A stretch of DNA of 64,000 nt from Malurus cyaneus samueli (lineage: Eukaryota > Chordata > Aves > Passeriformes > Maluridae): positions 51,719,943 through 51,783,942 of the forward strand of contig CM019216.1 of assembly GCA_009741485.1 (NCBI GenBank), in the 5' to 3' direction. Of this stretch, positions 22,639 through 33,630 are shown piece by piece. Both the position numbers and the translations under genes were made by a program. Numbering within the stretch: the first letter of the stretch is position 1; every line of letters begins with the position of its first letter. The notes below the pieces were generated by a model that saw only the letters and a list, made by a program, of their open reading frames with translations, did no database searches and had not been told where the DNA came from.

Positions 22639-25600
22639 CTTTACCATTTTGCCTCAGTTATAAAGAGAGCACAGAAAACCCAGCATGGGACAAAGGCACT
22701 TCTGAGGTGTCCATATTTTCCCAGTGTGCTCATCCAGGTGGTGCTGGTCCACGGGTGAAGGGGGTGATGTCTTGGAGGGGCTGCCTGGGCTCCCACGAGC
22801 TGCCCTGGGACCTGCCTGCCTGGGGCTGGCACAGGACAAGGATGTGAGTGTAGGTCTGCCTGCCTTCTCTGGCCACAAGGACTTTGGAAACAGCCATGCT
22901 CCTTCCCCTTTATTCCCTTGATTGCTGCAAGAGCAGCAGGAAGCCCAGCTCTCCCCATCTCTCCATCTTAAACCTTTCTTCTCCTTTCTTCTCTTCTTGC
23001 CTTTCTTCTCCTACTGCCTCCACTGGCAGCAGGAACCTGTTCCTACACCCTTGTCCACAGGAGAGTGACATCCAATTTCTCATACGCTGCTGAAAAACTT
23101 GGAGCCAGCCGTGACCATGTTGATCTACTTAGTTTTACTGGATGAAAACAGTAATTATAATAGCACTGATGCAGTGCAGAGCAAGACTTTCAGCTGTTGC
23201 AATCATCACAGCTCTGCCAATTTTGAAGGAAATAATCTGCTCATGCCAGCTAAGAACCTGGCCTTCTTCTAAAGAAATCAAGTAACACAGAATTATCAAT
23301 GTCCCTCTTGAACCGTATTGTATGAACATCATTACCTTTTCTTGAAAGAATAGCTTGAACCTCTTTGCTCAAATTTTAATCAACGCTACCTGAAAATGTA
23401 TTTGATTTTTTTCTTTGCAATGAGTTATATAAAGGAGCATAAAAGTCTTTGCAATGTTTTATTCCCATTGCTTGGGTTATGCTGTTCAGAGTTCTGAGTA
23501 GCTGCCGAGTTCAAATTCTTTCACGCACTGATTGCAAACCTAATCAGCTAAGTGAAATGGGACTGGAATACTGTTATTTGCTCTGATTTCTAGGAATATA
23601 AATAGTGACTGCAGCTTTGGGCCTTGAGCTGAACTATTCGCAAGAACAATTTACATTCACCTGAGAGTCAGTGGGCATCTGGCTGCAAGACTTCGTGGAC
23701 TTGCTGCTAAAACCTGGAAACAAAGCAGAGAGGAAAAGAACAAGGCAGCCCTACAGGATCTCTCCTAAATTAGAGCTTTCACCATGGGAGACTGAACAGC
23801 TCAGGGGAATTGGTAATGGGAAATTGGAGCCATGCACCTCAAGGCTGCCAATCTGTATCTGATCCAGGCGAGTATTGGCTGGAAGCCTTCAGCATCCAAC
23901 GGCTCTTTAGCTCTTTTCTTGTCTTTGTGAAGCTGTTAGCAGCCTCACACCAATTCCTGGTGGAAATATATCCGTAGCCCAAGGCTACCTTCACAGCTGG
24001 CATAAGGCTGCACCCTTGCTCACATTTGTAGCAGAGAGGTGAGGTGAGGACAAGGTGGAGACACAACTTCACCCTGCCCTGTGAAGGGTCCCTCTGGTCA
24101 TGGCCAAGAGATTACTGCTGCTTAGTGCACACTCAGCAGAGAAATTTGGGTCAGAGAGACCCTGGGCTAGAGGGGTGCATGGGGAGGCAACTCCATGGCA
24201 AAAGGGTTGCTCAGGAATCATTGGATGGGGCAGGAAAAGAATAAAATGTGCAACAGCACTGCCTGAGCAAGGAAGCTACCAGCATACAGCCCATGCCATG
24301 TCAGTTATCCTCTGCCTCTATCCACTGTTTCTCATGTGAAAACTGAATGTTGCTGACACACAACTGCCAAATTTCTGTGAAATCGGTGGGAAGACAGGGG
24401 AAGTGTACCTTTAAAAACCCCAGCATCCCCCTGGAAAGAGCACACCCAGCTGTTTGTGCCCTGAGTTTCTCAGGGCGAAAAATTGCTCAGCCCTCAAAAT
24501 GCACACTGCTCTTTCCCAGCTCTCTGGGAAATAAATGGAAGAACAAAAAAAAGGAACGTCAGAATTAACAGCAGCTCCAAGGTCATCACAACTATGTTCT
24601 TGGGCTAAAAGTGCCAAAAACGCTGAACTGCAAAAGGAGATTGCCCACAGCAGGAGGAGAAATAAGGCATTGCAGTGAAGCCAAATTTCCCAGAACAAAG
24701 TGATACATTCAGTTAAACCCTCACTTGCTACCTGGGGATGAGCTTTAGCTGCACCTTGGGGCTGGCCATCCACATGCAGGCAGGTAATCAGGTAATGCGA
24801 GCAACTTGATACCTACCTGAAAAAAAAGTATGGGCTGGGTGTGCAGTACCTAAACTAATTACTCCAAAATGATTGCCTGGACTTGGGCCAAGCATTATCT
24901 CACTCGTCCTCAGCGCTGCTGCAATGGCATGAGGGGAGCAGAAAATGCAGTAACCTGAGAGGGAGATAAGAACAAGAGAGAGGGAGAATTGAGAATGGTC
25001 TTTAGCTGTGAAGGAGCTGCTCTGTCTCTGCACTGCTCTTTTGTCCAACCTCAACAACAGTGAAGCAGCCTTTGTATCTTGTCTCCTCCTTTTAAAATGG
25101 ATTGGCAACCAGAAGCATTATCCACACACATAGTTCTAAACACTGTGAATTAGCATGATTTTCTTTCCTTGATCTCCATAGAGCTAGGTTCATCCTACTG
25201 AAGAATAAAATGTTAAGATTTGAGAGTCATTTTTGTATAGCAAACCACAAATCCCTGATTATAAAACCCTGTTATCTTAATTTTCTGAGTAGGTCATTGG
25301 TTAAACGGTGAATATAATTTTAAGTCAAGCTGAGTAAAACAGCAAAGTTCTGATCCAATCTAATCCAGGATTTTTTCTTTTATTGGAAAGAATTTCCTTT
25401 CCTTTGGTAGGTTTAAAGCAGAGAATGGTTATTTTATTATCAGTGGAGAAAATTAATAATATGGTTTCAAACAAATAAGAATCTGCTTAGGAATTTAGTA
25501 CAAAAAATAAAGGTGAAAGTCTGTATTAGAGAACAGACTTTCCGAAGCACAACAGGTTTTGTCTTTCGTATCTGTCATCTGGAGAAAATAATATTTTTCA

Positions 25601-25970
25601 TGTTGGAGTTGGGAAATCCTGCACGGTTTCTCCTGCAATGTGCCTGGAAGCTGTGGGCTTGGGAGCTACCACAGGTGTATTCATGGGGAAGGAAGGCATC
25701 TGAGATTTACCTTGTTAAGGGCTGTGCTTCATTTTGTTCAACTGATGCAGAACTTAATGTGTGAAACACATGACAGACATCGAGTAGAAGGTGAAACAAT
25801 ATTGAAATGCTGCAGCTTTTTTCTTTTGTATTTTGTTCTGCTTACGGGGACATTTACTGCATATGTGAACATAAAATAAATGAGTAGTTTAGTAATAAAT
25901 AAAATATCAGAAAATAATAAGCAAAAAATGAAATCAGTAAGTCCTTTACAAGTCAGACTGTCATTGGTGG
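22639..25970. other. Non-genic stretch; GC-richer block then AT-rich DNA
   Basis: A GC-richer block at about 22700-22900 keeps frames open on both strands (117 codons plus; 105 codons minus) without recognisable products. The segment at about 23380-23600 is AT-rich but motif-dense and could be a conserved element. The last 600 bases before the pyrimidine tract are strongly AT-rich with many AATAAA-like words. Confidence 0.45.
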
Positions 25971-26520
25971 CTCTCCTCTCCTCTCCTCTCCTCTCCTCTC
26001 CTCTCCTCTCCTCTCCTCTCCTCTCCTCCTCCTCCCTCTCTCTCCTCTCCCTCTCTCTCCTCTCCTCTCCCTCCTCCTCTCCTCTCCTCCCTCTCTCTCC
26101 TCTCCTCTCCTCTCCTCTCCTTCTCCTCTCTCTCCTCTCCTCCTCTCCCTCTCCTCTCTCTCCTCTCCTCTCCTCTTCCTCTCCTCCTCCTCTCCTCCTC
26201 TCCTCTCCTCTCCTCTCCTCCTCTCCTCTCCTCTCCTCTCCTCTCCTCTCCCCCTCTCTCCCCCTCCCTCTCCCTCCCTCCCTCCCTCCCTCCCCTCCTC
26301 CCTCCCTCCCCTCTCCCCTCCCCTCCCCCCCTCCCCTCCCCTCCCCTCCCTCTCCCCCCCTCCCCCCCTCCCCTCCTCCCCTCCCCTCCCCCCCCTCCCC
26401 TCCCTCCCCTCCCTCCCCTCCCCTCCCTCCCCTCCCCTCCCCTCCCCTCCTCCCCCCTCCCCCTCCCTCCTCCCTCTCCCCTCCCCTCCCTCCCCTCCCT
26501 CCCCTCCCCTCCCCTCCCCT
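25971..26520 (+). repeat. 550-base pure pyrimidine tract (CTCCT/CCCTC arrays)
   Basis: All 550 plus-strand bases are C or T, with no A or G. The first half is dominated by TCTCC pentamers, nearly perfect for the first 57 bases, then mixed with CTC and CT units. The second half, from about 26251, shifts to CCCTC/CCCCT units with many C runs of 3-7. Because stop codons need A or G on this strand and T on the other, all six frames are open through the tract, which explains apparent frames of 277 codons (plus, 25880-26713) and 198 codons (minus, 25953-26549). These are artefacts of composition. Such mirror-symmetric tracts can form triplex H-DNA, and the G-rich complement can form G-quadruplexes. 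Confidence 0.97.
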
Positions 26521-29354
26521 AATACTTCACCTCCTTCCATGGTGGTCATCTGTATTTATAGACAAAGGGCTCCAATGTGCTGTACTTGTTTCCTTCTTTC
26601 AAGGGAACTTGCAACCAAAATTGCCTGTGACCTTTCCCATGAGTGTGGATAGAAACCTCTTATTGACTGAGATAAAGAAATTAGAACCTCATTCTTCCAT
26701 GGTTTACTCCTAGGAATGCATTTTGGCAAGATGCTCAGAATAAACCAGTTATTGAAAGGGGGATCTGGGAAGTTGACAAGCATGCCTAAGCCCAGCAGAG
26801 AAATTTGACAAGGAAATAAGATGCTTTGTAGATCAGTGTGTAGTGATTAGTCCTTTGAATGCTGGGATTATTATATAAGCAAAAAAAGAGGGGGGTACTT
26901 ATTGTATATCTGACAACTACCAGTTATACAGGTATTTTCCGAACTAATGAGGAACATAATTGTGTATTTGTTTATAAATCTTTAGCAAAACTTGTGCAGT
27001 TTACACAAGACCATTAAATGTGATGGAAAAGTAAAGACAACTTTTCTTTTTCCCCTCTCACAAATTAGTATCACTATAGAAAGAACAGGCAAAAAAACCC
27101 CAGTGCCCTGCCACTGAAATGCCACCTTCAGTCTTGGAGTCTACATTTACCTTCAAACAAAAAGCATATTATACATTTAAAACACCATGTTTTGCCCACT
27201 CTACACACACAGTGAGGACAATGAAAGATCCAGAAATCAGTGCCCACTTCTATGACAGATATTACTTAACATCACGCTATACAAAAGCACACAGGTTAGG
27301 AAGGTAAGCAGTAGGAAAACCAAGTAAAAAAAATTCTGAAGCCATAAAAAAGAAATTCAAAATTTTAAAATGCCTTACAGACATTTTTATGCTTAAAAAT
27401 AGAGAAATGGAAAATTAAATAACAATTTTGCATCATTTGATTATCCTGGACATTGGTTACATGCTTTTGTTTAGTCTTCTGCAATACAGCTACTAAGCTG
27501 GCTGAGACCACCTGGACCTAGCTAGAGTTCAGATCGTTGCCAGTCCCATCTGCAATGCCCTTTCCTTTTCACACAGACTAATTTGTGTGCAAGCAAGATT
27601 TATCATCAGCCTATGCCTCTGCCCCACACTGGGACATTATCTTTGGAAATATTATTCCAAGTAGCAATTCCCCAGTTTAAGTGAAAATAATTAAGAGTCA
27701 ACTTCTTGAAGGGAATACTGAAGGATATTTTTGAATGTTTATACTAAACATATGCACATACTTCTACATGCTATGGATATAACACCCCCTGGACTGAGGC
27801 CAGATCTCACTGTTTATGTGCACAGAATGTATGGTCTCATTTTGTTCCACTTTTTCTGAATTGCAGGGATAATCTAAGTGTAAATGAGTCCCTGCCTGAG
27901 AGAGAGCTTTACTGAATTAGTTCCAGGAGCAAGTACTTAGTTATGATAACATTTTATGGGTGGAATTTCCAACCAGAAAAGAAAGGGGACATTTTTCCAA
28001 AACTGTTGCCGTTGCATTCATATATTAAGTAAACTGCTCTGGTGACCCCCATTTTGAAGAGTTTTCTTAGTGCTAGATGCCCCTAGTAACCTGCTATTGT
28101 TTCTTAAGCTGCAGCTGACTGCCTGCTACTAAGGAAATCCCTGAGTTTTGAGTCTCACGGGAATTTCTGTCACAGGCCCAGCTTAGTCCTGGTAGCAGTA
28201 CTGCATATTTTTTCTTTGCATGATGACAAATTACTCTAGATAAATTTTAGGAGCATGAAGAACGTGTTGCCCACCTATGTGGAATCTTCCTAGAAACCCT
28301 GTCTCCATTTCTTCTGCAATTTCCCTTTGTCTTTTGTCTACTGTAATCTTAATAGGCTTGTATAAATATTCACATGTACTGTGTTTTCCTCAAACAAATA
28401 TATTATTAGAAGATTGCTGGAAATATTTAGAGAGCTTGCCAGAATCTATTTTTCCACCGGGTGATTTTAGGCAAACATAAATCCAGTTACAAAGTTATTC
28501 TACATATTGCTGTCACCTTGAACAGATGATTTCTTGTCCCTATCTGCACACAAATTTTTGACCCTTTTGATTCTAACTGAGGAGTCATATATGTGAAGGA
28601 CTTGACATCCACAATTTATAGCCAGTATTTTGGCTTTGTGATTCCTAGTGCAGACTGCGAAGTGTGTCTTTGGATTTGATCTGTCACCATTTTAATGCTG
28701 CTGTTTTTCTTTTCTTACACTCACTGCTGGAAAACCTGGAGGTTGCCTAGATCCAAGACCTTTTATAAACATCTTTGATATGAATCTTATACAAATCTTT
28801 TCCACTTGTCTGTGTAATGCTTAACAGTGAGTGCAAAGACAGTCTCTTCAGATAGTGACTCACAGGAATGCAACATGCAATCCACACAAAGGAAATGTAA
28901 TACCCTAGCAGCTAATTACAAAAGCATTACCTTCCACCAGTGCTGACCTCCAGCCATGAAGAGGATGAAGATGGGTGTCTGTCAATCAAGTTTACCCAAG
29001 ACACCCTGGCACAATATTATGATGAATGGACAGACCTAAAAAAGAAGGTATTGCTCAGAATTCTAAGGTACTTCTAATTCCACATTTAAAGAAGCAGAAG
29101 GCCTCATCAGTAATTTGAAACTTGAGCCTGCATACCAGGGATATACCAATGCTAAATTTGCCAAGCCCTACAGATACTGGACATGCACTATGTGGAATCA
29201 TTATAGACCTCCATGGGATTTTGATATGCTTAGCACCAGGGTGTTCAAATCACAACAGTACCTACAGACATTCTAAAGCTTGCATGCTTGTAGTTTAGTC
29301 TCATCATTCCAACACCAGAACAAGCACTGAGTTTTTACTGGTTTTTTATTAATT
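26521..29354. other. AT-rich non-genic stretch
   Basis: Unique AT-rich DNA with no frame over 67 codons beyond about 26800. Nothing was recognised apart from scattered short A-runs. Confidence 0.5.
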
Positions 29355-29379
29355 AAAAACAAACAAACAAACAAACAAC
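29355..29379. repeat. CAAA microsatellite
   Basis: Five near-perfect CAAA units preceded by A5. Confidence 0.9.
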
Positions 29380-29610
29380 TATTCTATGTTTAGGAACGTT
29401 GCAGCTGATGTTGGCTCAATACACATATCTAATTTATCATAATTAAGGTAAATTCACCTGCTACACTCTCTGTAGAAACAGCATTTATCCACACCGTTCT
29501 TTTGATTCCTCTATCCTGCTGCCCATCTACTTCTCCAACTAGATTTGTATCATGCAGCACGTTGCTCCAGAATTCTGTGACAATCAGGCATATTTCCTTA
29601 TAGTGGAAAT

Positions 29611-29644
29611 GGCTTTTTTTTTTTTTAAAAAAAAAAAAAAAGCC
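29611..29644. repeat. Inverted homopolymer T13-A15 flanked by GGC/GCC
   Basis: GGC (29611-29613), T13 (29614-29626), A15 (29627-29641) and GCC (29642-29644) form an essentially perfect inverted repeat with 16-base arms and no spacer except a two-base length difference. The structure can extrude as a hairpin or cruciform. A minus-strand frame (29429-29731) reads through it as Phe and Lys runs and is not credible. Confidence 0.9.
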
Positions 29645-30560
29645 TTTTGTTTCCCTTGAATCAGTTAAGAGGTGAGAGGGTAGGATCCTAGTCACTTTTA
29701 GCAACACCATGGTACCTATCTGAACAGGCATATAACAGTCTGGGCTGTTATAAAATGTGATTTAACCAAGCTTTAGTGAAAATATGAGGAGCAATCACCT
29801 GAATTCTGTTCCCATGAGGTTTTTTATCTCTGCACGAGTGCATTCGCTCTACATGCAGGATGGCTTAAAGGGATCCCACTGTTGGTGAGGACAGCTGGCA
29901 TTTGGTGATGGCTCATCAGTTTGTCTCTGGATCTCTTTTCCTGACTTTCCTTTTACATTGCTCAATTCAGACTGGAAGAAGAAAATGGCATAAATCAAAA
30001 AAATTGTCTTTATACTATTAAGACACTGAAATATTTGAGTCACACAAGTCTAGCAGTGTGAGTTGAGGAAAGAACTGCGATAGGGAGGGAGAAGGGAGGG
30101 GAGTTGAGGAGCAGAGTGCCTCTCCCTGCTTTGGTCCCACCATGCCTTCTAGATCAGCCACGGCCAATATCTGTTAAATTTCTGAAAAAGTGCTGAAGTC
30201 CTTTTTCTTTCCACTGAGCTGGGAGTCCATTTCAGTGTGTTGACACTCAGAGGAAGGCCTTTGTATTTATTTTGCAGGCCCTGGCTGGTGGGAGGGATAC
30301 CTGAAGCATAAAAAGAACAGCTGTAGCTGTTGCTTGTGAAATGCAGTACTAATGAGACTGAGAGGGTTAGAGGATGGATGGGAAATTAACCATATCCTAT
30401 GAAAGAGAATGCAACAGGTTCCATGTTACTACTTCAATTAAAATTAGTAAAACTTTCCAGTGTGTCCCTGTGTTTTAAAGAACCAGTGTGTGGATCTTTG
30501 AGGAGTGTTTTATTCCCTTCAATTAAAATAATTGTAAGTGTGTTAAAAGGCAATACTTCG
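29645..30560. other. Non-genic stretch, nothing recognised
   Basis: Unique DNA with purine-rich words near 30085-30105. No gene-like frame and no repeat family recognised. Confidence 0.5.
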
Positions 30561-31120
30561 TTCAACAAGGATAAGTGCTTGATCCTGCACTTGGGTCAAA
30601 ACAACCCTGTGCAACGCTGCAGGCTTTGGGCAGAGTGACAAGCTGCCCATTGGAAAACCACATGGAACATGAGCCAGCAGGGTGTCCAAGTGGCCAAGAA
30701 GGACAGTGGCATCCTGGCCTGTATCAGCAATAGTGTGGCCAGCAGAACCAGGGCAGTGATTGTCCCAATGCACTCGGCAGTGGTGAGGCCACACCTCGAG
30801 TGCTGTGTCCAGTTTTGGGTCCCTCACTACAGGAAAGACATGGAGGGGCTGGAGAATGTCCAGAGAAGGACAATGGAGCTGGGGAAGGGTCCAATAGGAG
30901 CACAGTTCCTATGAGGAGCATCTGAGAGGGGGTGTTTACCCTGGAGGAAAGGAGGCTCAGGGAAGACCTTATCACTCTCTGCAGTTACCTGAAAGGAGTT
31001 GGAGCTAGGTGGGGGGTTGATCTCTTTTCCCAAGTAAAAAGCAATAGGACAAGAAGAAACAGCTTCAAATTGTGGTAAGGGAAGTTTAGATTTGATATTA
31101 GGAAAAAAATTTCTGCGTAA
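30561..31120 (+). repeat. CR1 LINE fragment, ORF2 C-terminal part, 3' end missing
   Basis: The fragment starts in ORF2 and keeps the block TCCTGCACTTGGGTCA (30583-30598). A plus-strand frame (30669-30914) includes the family peptide [11 protein letters not shown] and later [20 protein letters not shown], the same region as in the 15.5-kb copy but on the opposite strand. Matching continues to the GATATTAGGAAAAAAATTTCTG block (31094-31115) and then stops. The last roughly 200 bases and the octamer tail expected in CR1 are absent. CR1 copies are normally truncated at the 5' end, so loss of the 3' end implies a later deletion or rearrangement. Frames are broken, so it is inactive. Confidence 0.93.
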
Positions 31121-33610
31121 GAGATAACATCAGGATGAGAATTCCTAGGAAATGGCAGGGAAAAAAAAAACCCGTTTTAATTCAGCTATTCTTCCAGCAA
31201 AATATGTGGTTTTTTGACTGATATGCTGTCTCGTGCTTTGGAAGAAGAGTTTGAAATGTAATGGAGAGAAAGTTGTTTGCCTTAGCGGTGTGTTGGTTTT
31301 TGGCCTCCTCAGGAAAACTCCCACCGTGATACCAACTTTCAGACCTTTGACTCACTTCACTTTGCACATGCTCAGCTGTGAACTCCTGAATTTTCCCAGT
31401 TGTATTTCCAGAATATTCCTGTTGCTCTGTGCATGCTCCAGGACTCTCTCTGCAATTGCAGCTGTGGGTTCCTGTCTAAGGATACGATTTCATGATCAGC
31501 ATAATTTGATCTAACTGCGGGCTGCAACCCAAAAGGAATGGCCCCATTTTCTCTGGGATTCCCAACCTTTTTCAAAATTCCCTTTTGCTTCAGCTCTAGC
31601 AACTGCACAATTATGGAACGGTTTCTGGGAATGAGAAAAAAAAAATTTCCTATTTTTTTCTCGCCTCTGTTTTCCAAGGTCAGCACCAGTTCCAAGTGCA
31701 CGGACCAAGGTTGGTAGGTCTGACCCTTGCTCCCTCTCACTGACCACACTGTTTAGGTTTGCACTGCATGGAAGGAAAGAGCTGCTTGCCAGGATGTGGC
31801 AATGACATGGGCCAGAGCTGCGCAGCAGGCAGTTGTATAATATACATTTATGAAATAAGACATGAAAAAGCTTGAGCCAAGTAGATGAGAGCAGTAAACA
31901 ATGTCCAGGGTATCGGATCTGCCGACACTTATCCAGTATTGGATAAGCCACGAGGGTGCAGGGTACAACACTTGTCTGTGTGGAAGCATCTTTACAGCAG
32001 TAAAGAGAAGGAAATCAAAATGACTACTTAATTCACCAGCATGTGCTGGAAGAACATCAGATCCTTTACAGATTTCTCAGAAAAACAAGCCTTTCATGAT
32101 GAGCTTGCTTATTCAGTATAAGAAGTATGGGCAACGTATTTGTGAGGCTAAGAGGAGCATAGTTCATGGTGCTGAAAGACACAATCTTTCTCTGGGGTGG
32201 TGTTCTTCCAGTCAGTTGAGGTTTTAACTTTAATACTCATTAACTAGGCAAGACAAAAAAGCCAGATTCCTTTCTTTGAAGCTGAAGCAAGTTGTATCAT
32301 TAGTCTCCTGTGCATTTGGAGCTGTGCTGTGTTTCCCATGCTGGCCCCTCCTCAGCAGCTCAGAGCAGTGTGAGAACTGGTGGCTCTCTGTAGAGTCCTT
32401 TCCAGTGGGAAAAAAGAGTTATCACAAAGCTTTGATTTAGTATGGATCCATGCTCCGCCTGCCCACTGCTGCCTGTTGCATCAAAATAAAATGGTAAGTA
32501 ATAACTCTTCCATAATACTCCTAGATTTATTTTTAACATAAATTTGTCCATTCATCACAAGCTTTCACAGCCAATGACTCTCACTGACCTTGCTTTCTAG
32601 CAAAGTGACTGGGAGAAGTCTTGTTTAATTGTTTTCTGCACATATAAAAACAGAGTCACAGGGAAATAATGCACACACTCTCACTCACACACAAAACCCA
32701 AAGGCACTTCAAGAAATCCAGCTTTCAATATATTATCTAATCCAATTCCATGGAACTCTCTGAGTACAATGGCTGGGCTGGTGTGATATGATTCAACCAT
32801 ACGGATATAAAGAAATACTAAAACAAATGGAATTAAGTAGCTTATTTATGTTCTCCTCTACCCAGTGCACAGCATCGTTATCATTTTATCAGGATCCCCT
32901 GACACTCATGATGAAGTGTGAGCAGATTGACTCACCAAAACCACGGCTCAAATGAGCCTTTACTCTCTGATGTTCATGGACAGCTTGTGAAACTTTCCAG
33001 TTGATGCTGAGGTGTCCTCTGGGAATGCTGTGAGGAGTTCGGGAAACCTTTTTTTTTCTTCCTTCCTTTTCCTCTTTCTTTACCACTGTGTCTTATTCTG
33101 TAGTGAAAGGACAAAATCTCACTGTGGAAAATATAAATTTGTGATTATTGCAAAGGCTAAAAACAAAACAATAAAATCTTTCAGAATTTTTCATAACTAG
33201 CTTGTCATTAATAGCAGTAAATTTGGGTTCATTTACATTTCATGCTCATTTTTGGGAAAGGGGGGATGAGACACTTCAAAGGGTTAAATCCTTTGTCACA
33301 GCAGAGCTTGCCTCTGATCTGCACTTCTGTTAGAAATTACCTGCTCCAGTGCTATTTGATGGCTCAACTGCCTGCTTGTTATTATTGTCAGATGATTGTA
33401 TCTGTTGTAAAAGTTCTTAATATCTTTAATGAGGAGTCATTTATTGCATTCCAGTAGTAGTGAGCAAAAGCAAAGGGTGAATTAGGAGAAAAGAATGTAT
33501 TAGTTTACCTTGAGGCTGTGAGTTCAGAGTCCCACCATTGCTCCTCTGTGGTCCTTCAAAAACTAACTCCTACTGAAAACAGCTGCAAATACACACCAGT
33601 ATCAAAACTG
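31121..33610. other. Non-genic stretch, nothing recognised
   Basis: A minus-strand frame of 146 codons (31511-31951) overlaps one of 125 codons in another phase (31372-31749); neither is recognised. A10 run near 31629. A pyrimidine-rich run lies at about 33049-33083. No repeat family recognised. Confidence 0.45.
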
Positions 33611-33630
33611 TCATATATTTAAATATATGA
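33611..33630. repeat. 20-bp perfect AT palindrome
   Basis: The sequence TCATATATTTAAATATATGA is its own reverse complement. It is followed by further alternating AT sequence to about 33650. Confidence 0.9.

Noticed and set aside
23507..23518. GAGTTCAAATTC, like a tRNA/SINE B box
   Set aside because: No A box at the right distance and no cloverleaf could be drawn around it.
25880..26713. Open frames of 277 codons (plus) and 198 codons (minus) rich in Ser/Pro/Leu or Gly/Glu/Arg
   Set aside because: They exist only because a pure pyrimidine tract contains no stop codon on either strand.
31372..31951. Minus-strand frames of 125 and 146 codons
   Set aside because: They lie in different phases, overlap and are not recognisable. 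Considered as retroviral remnants, but no motif supports that.
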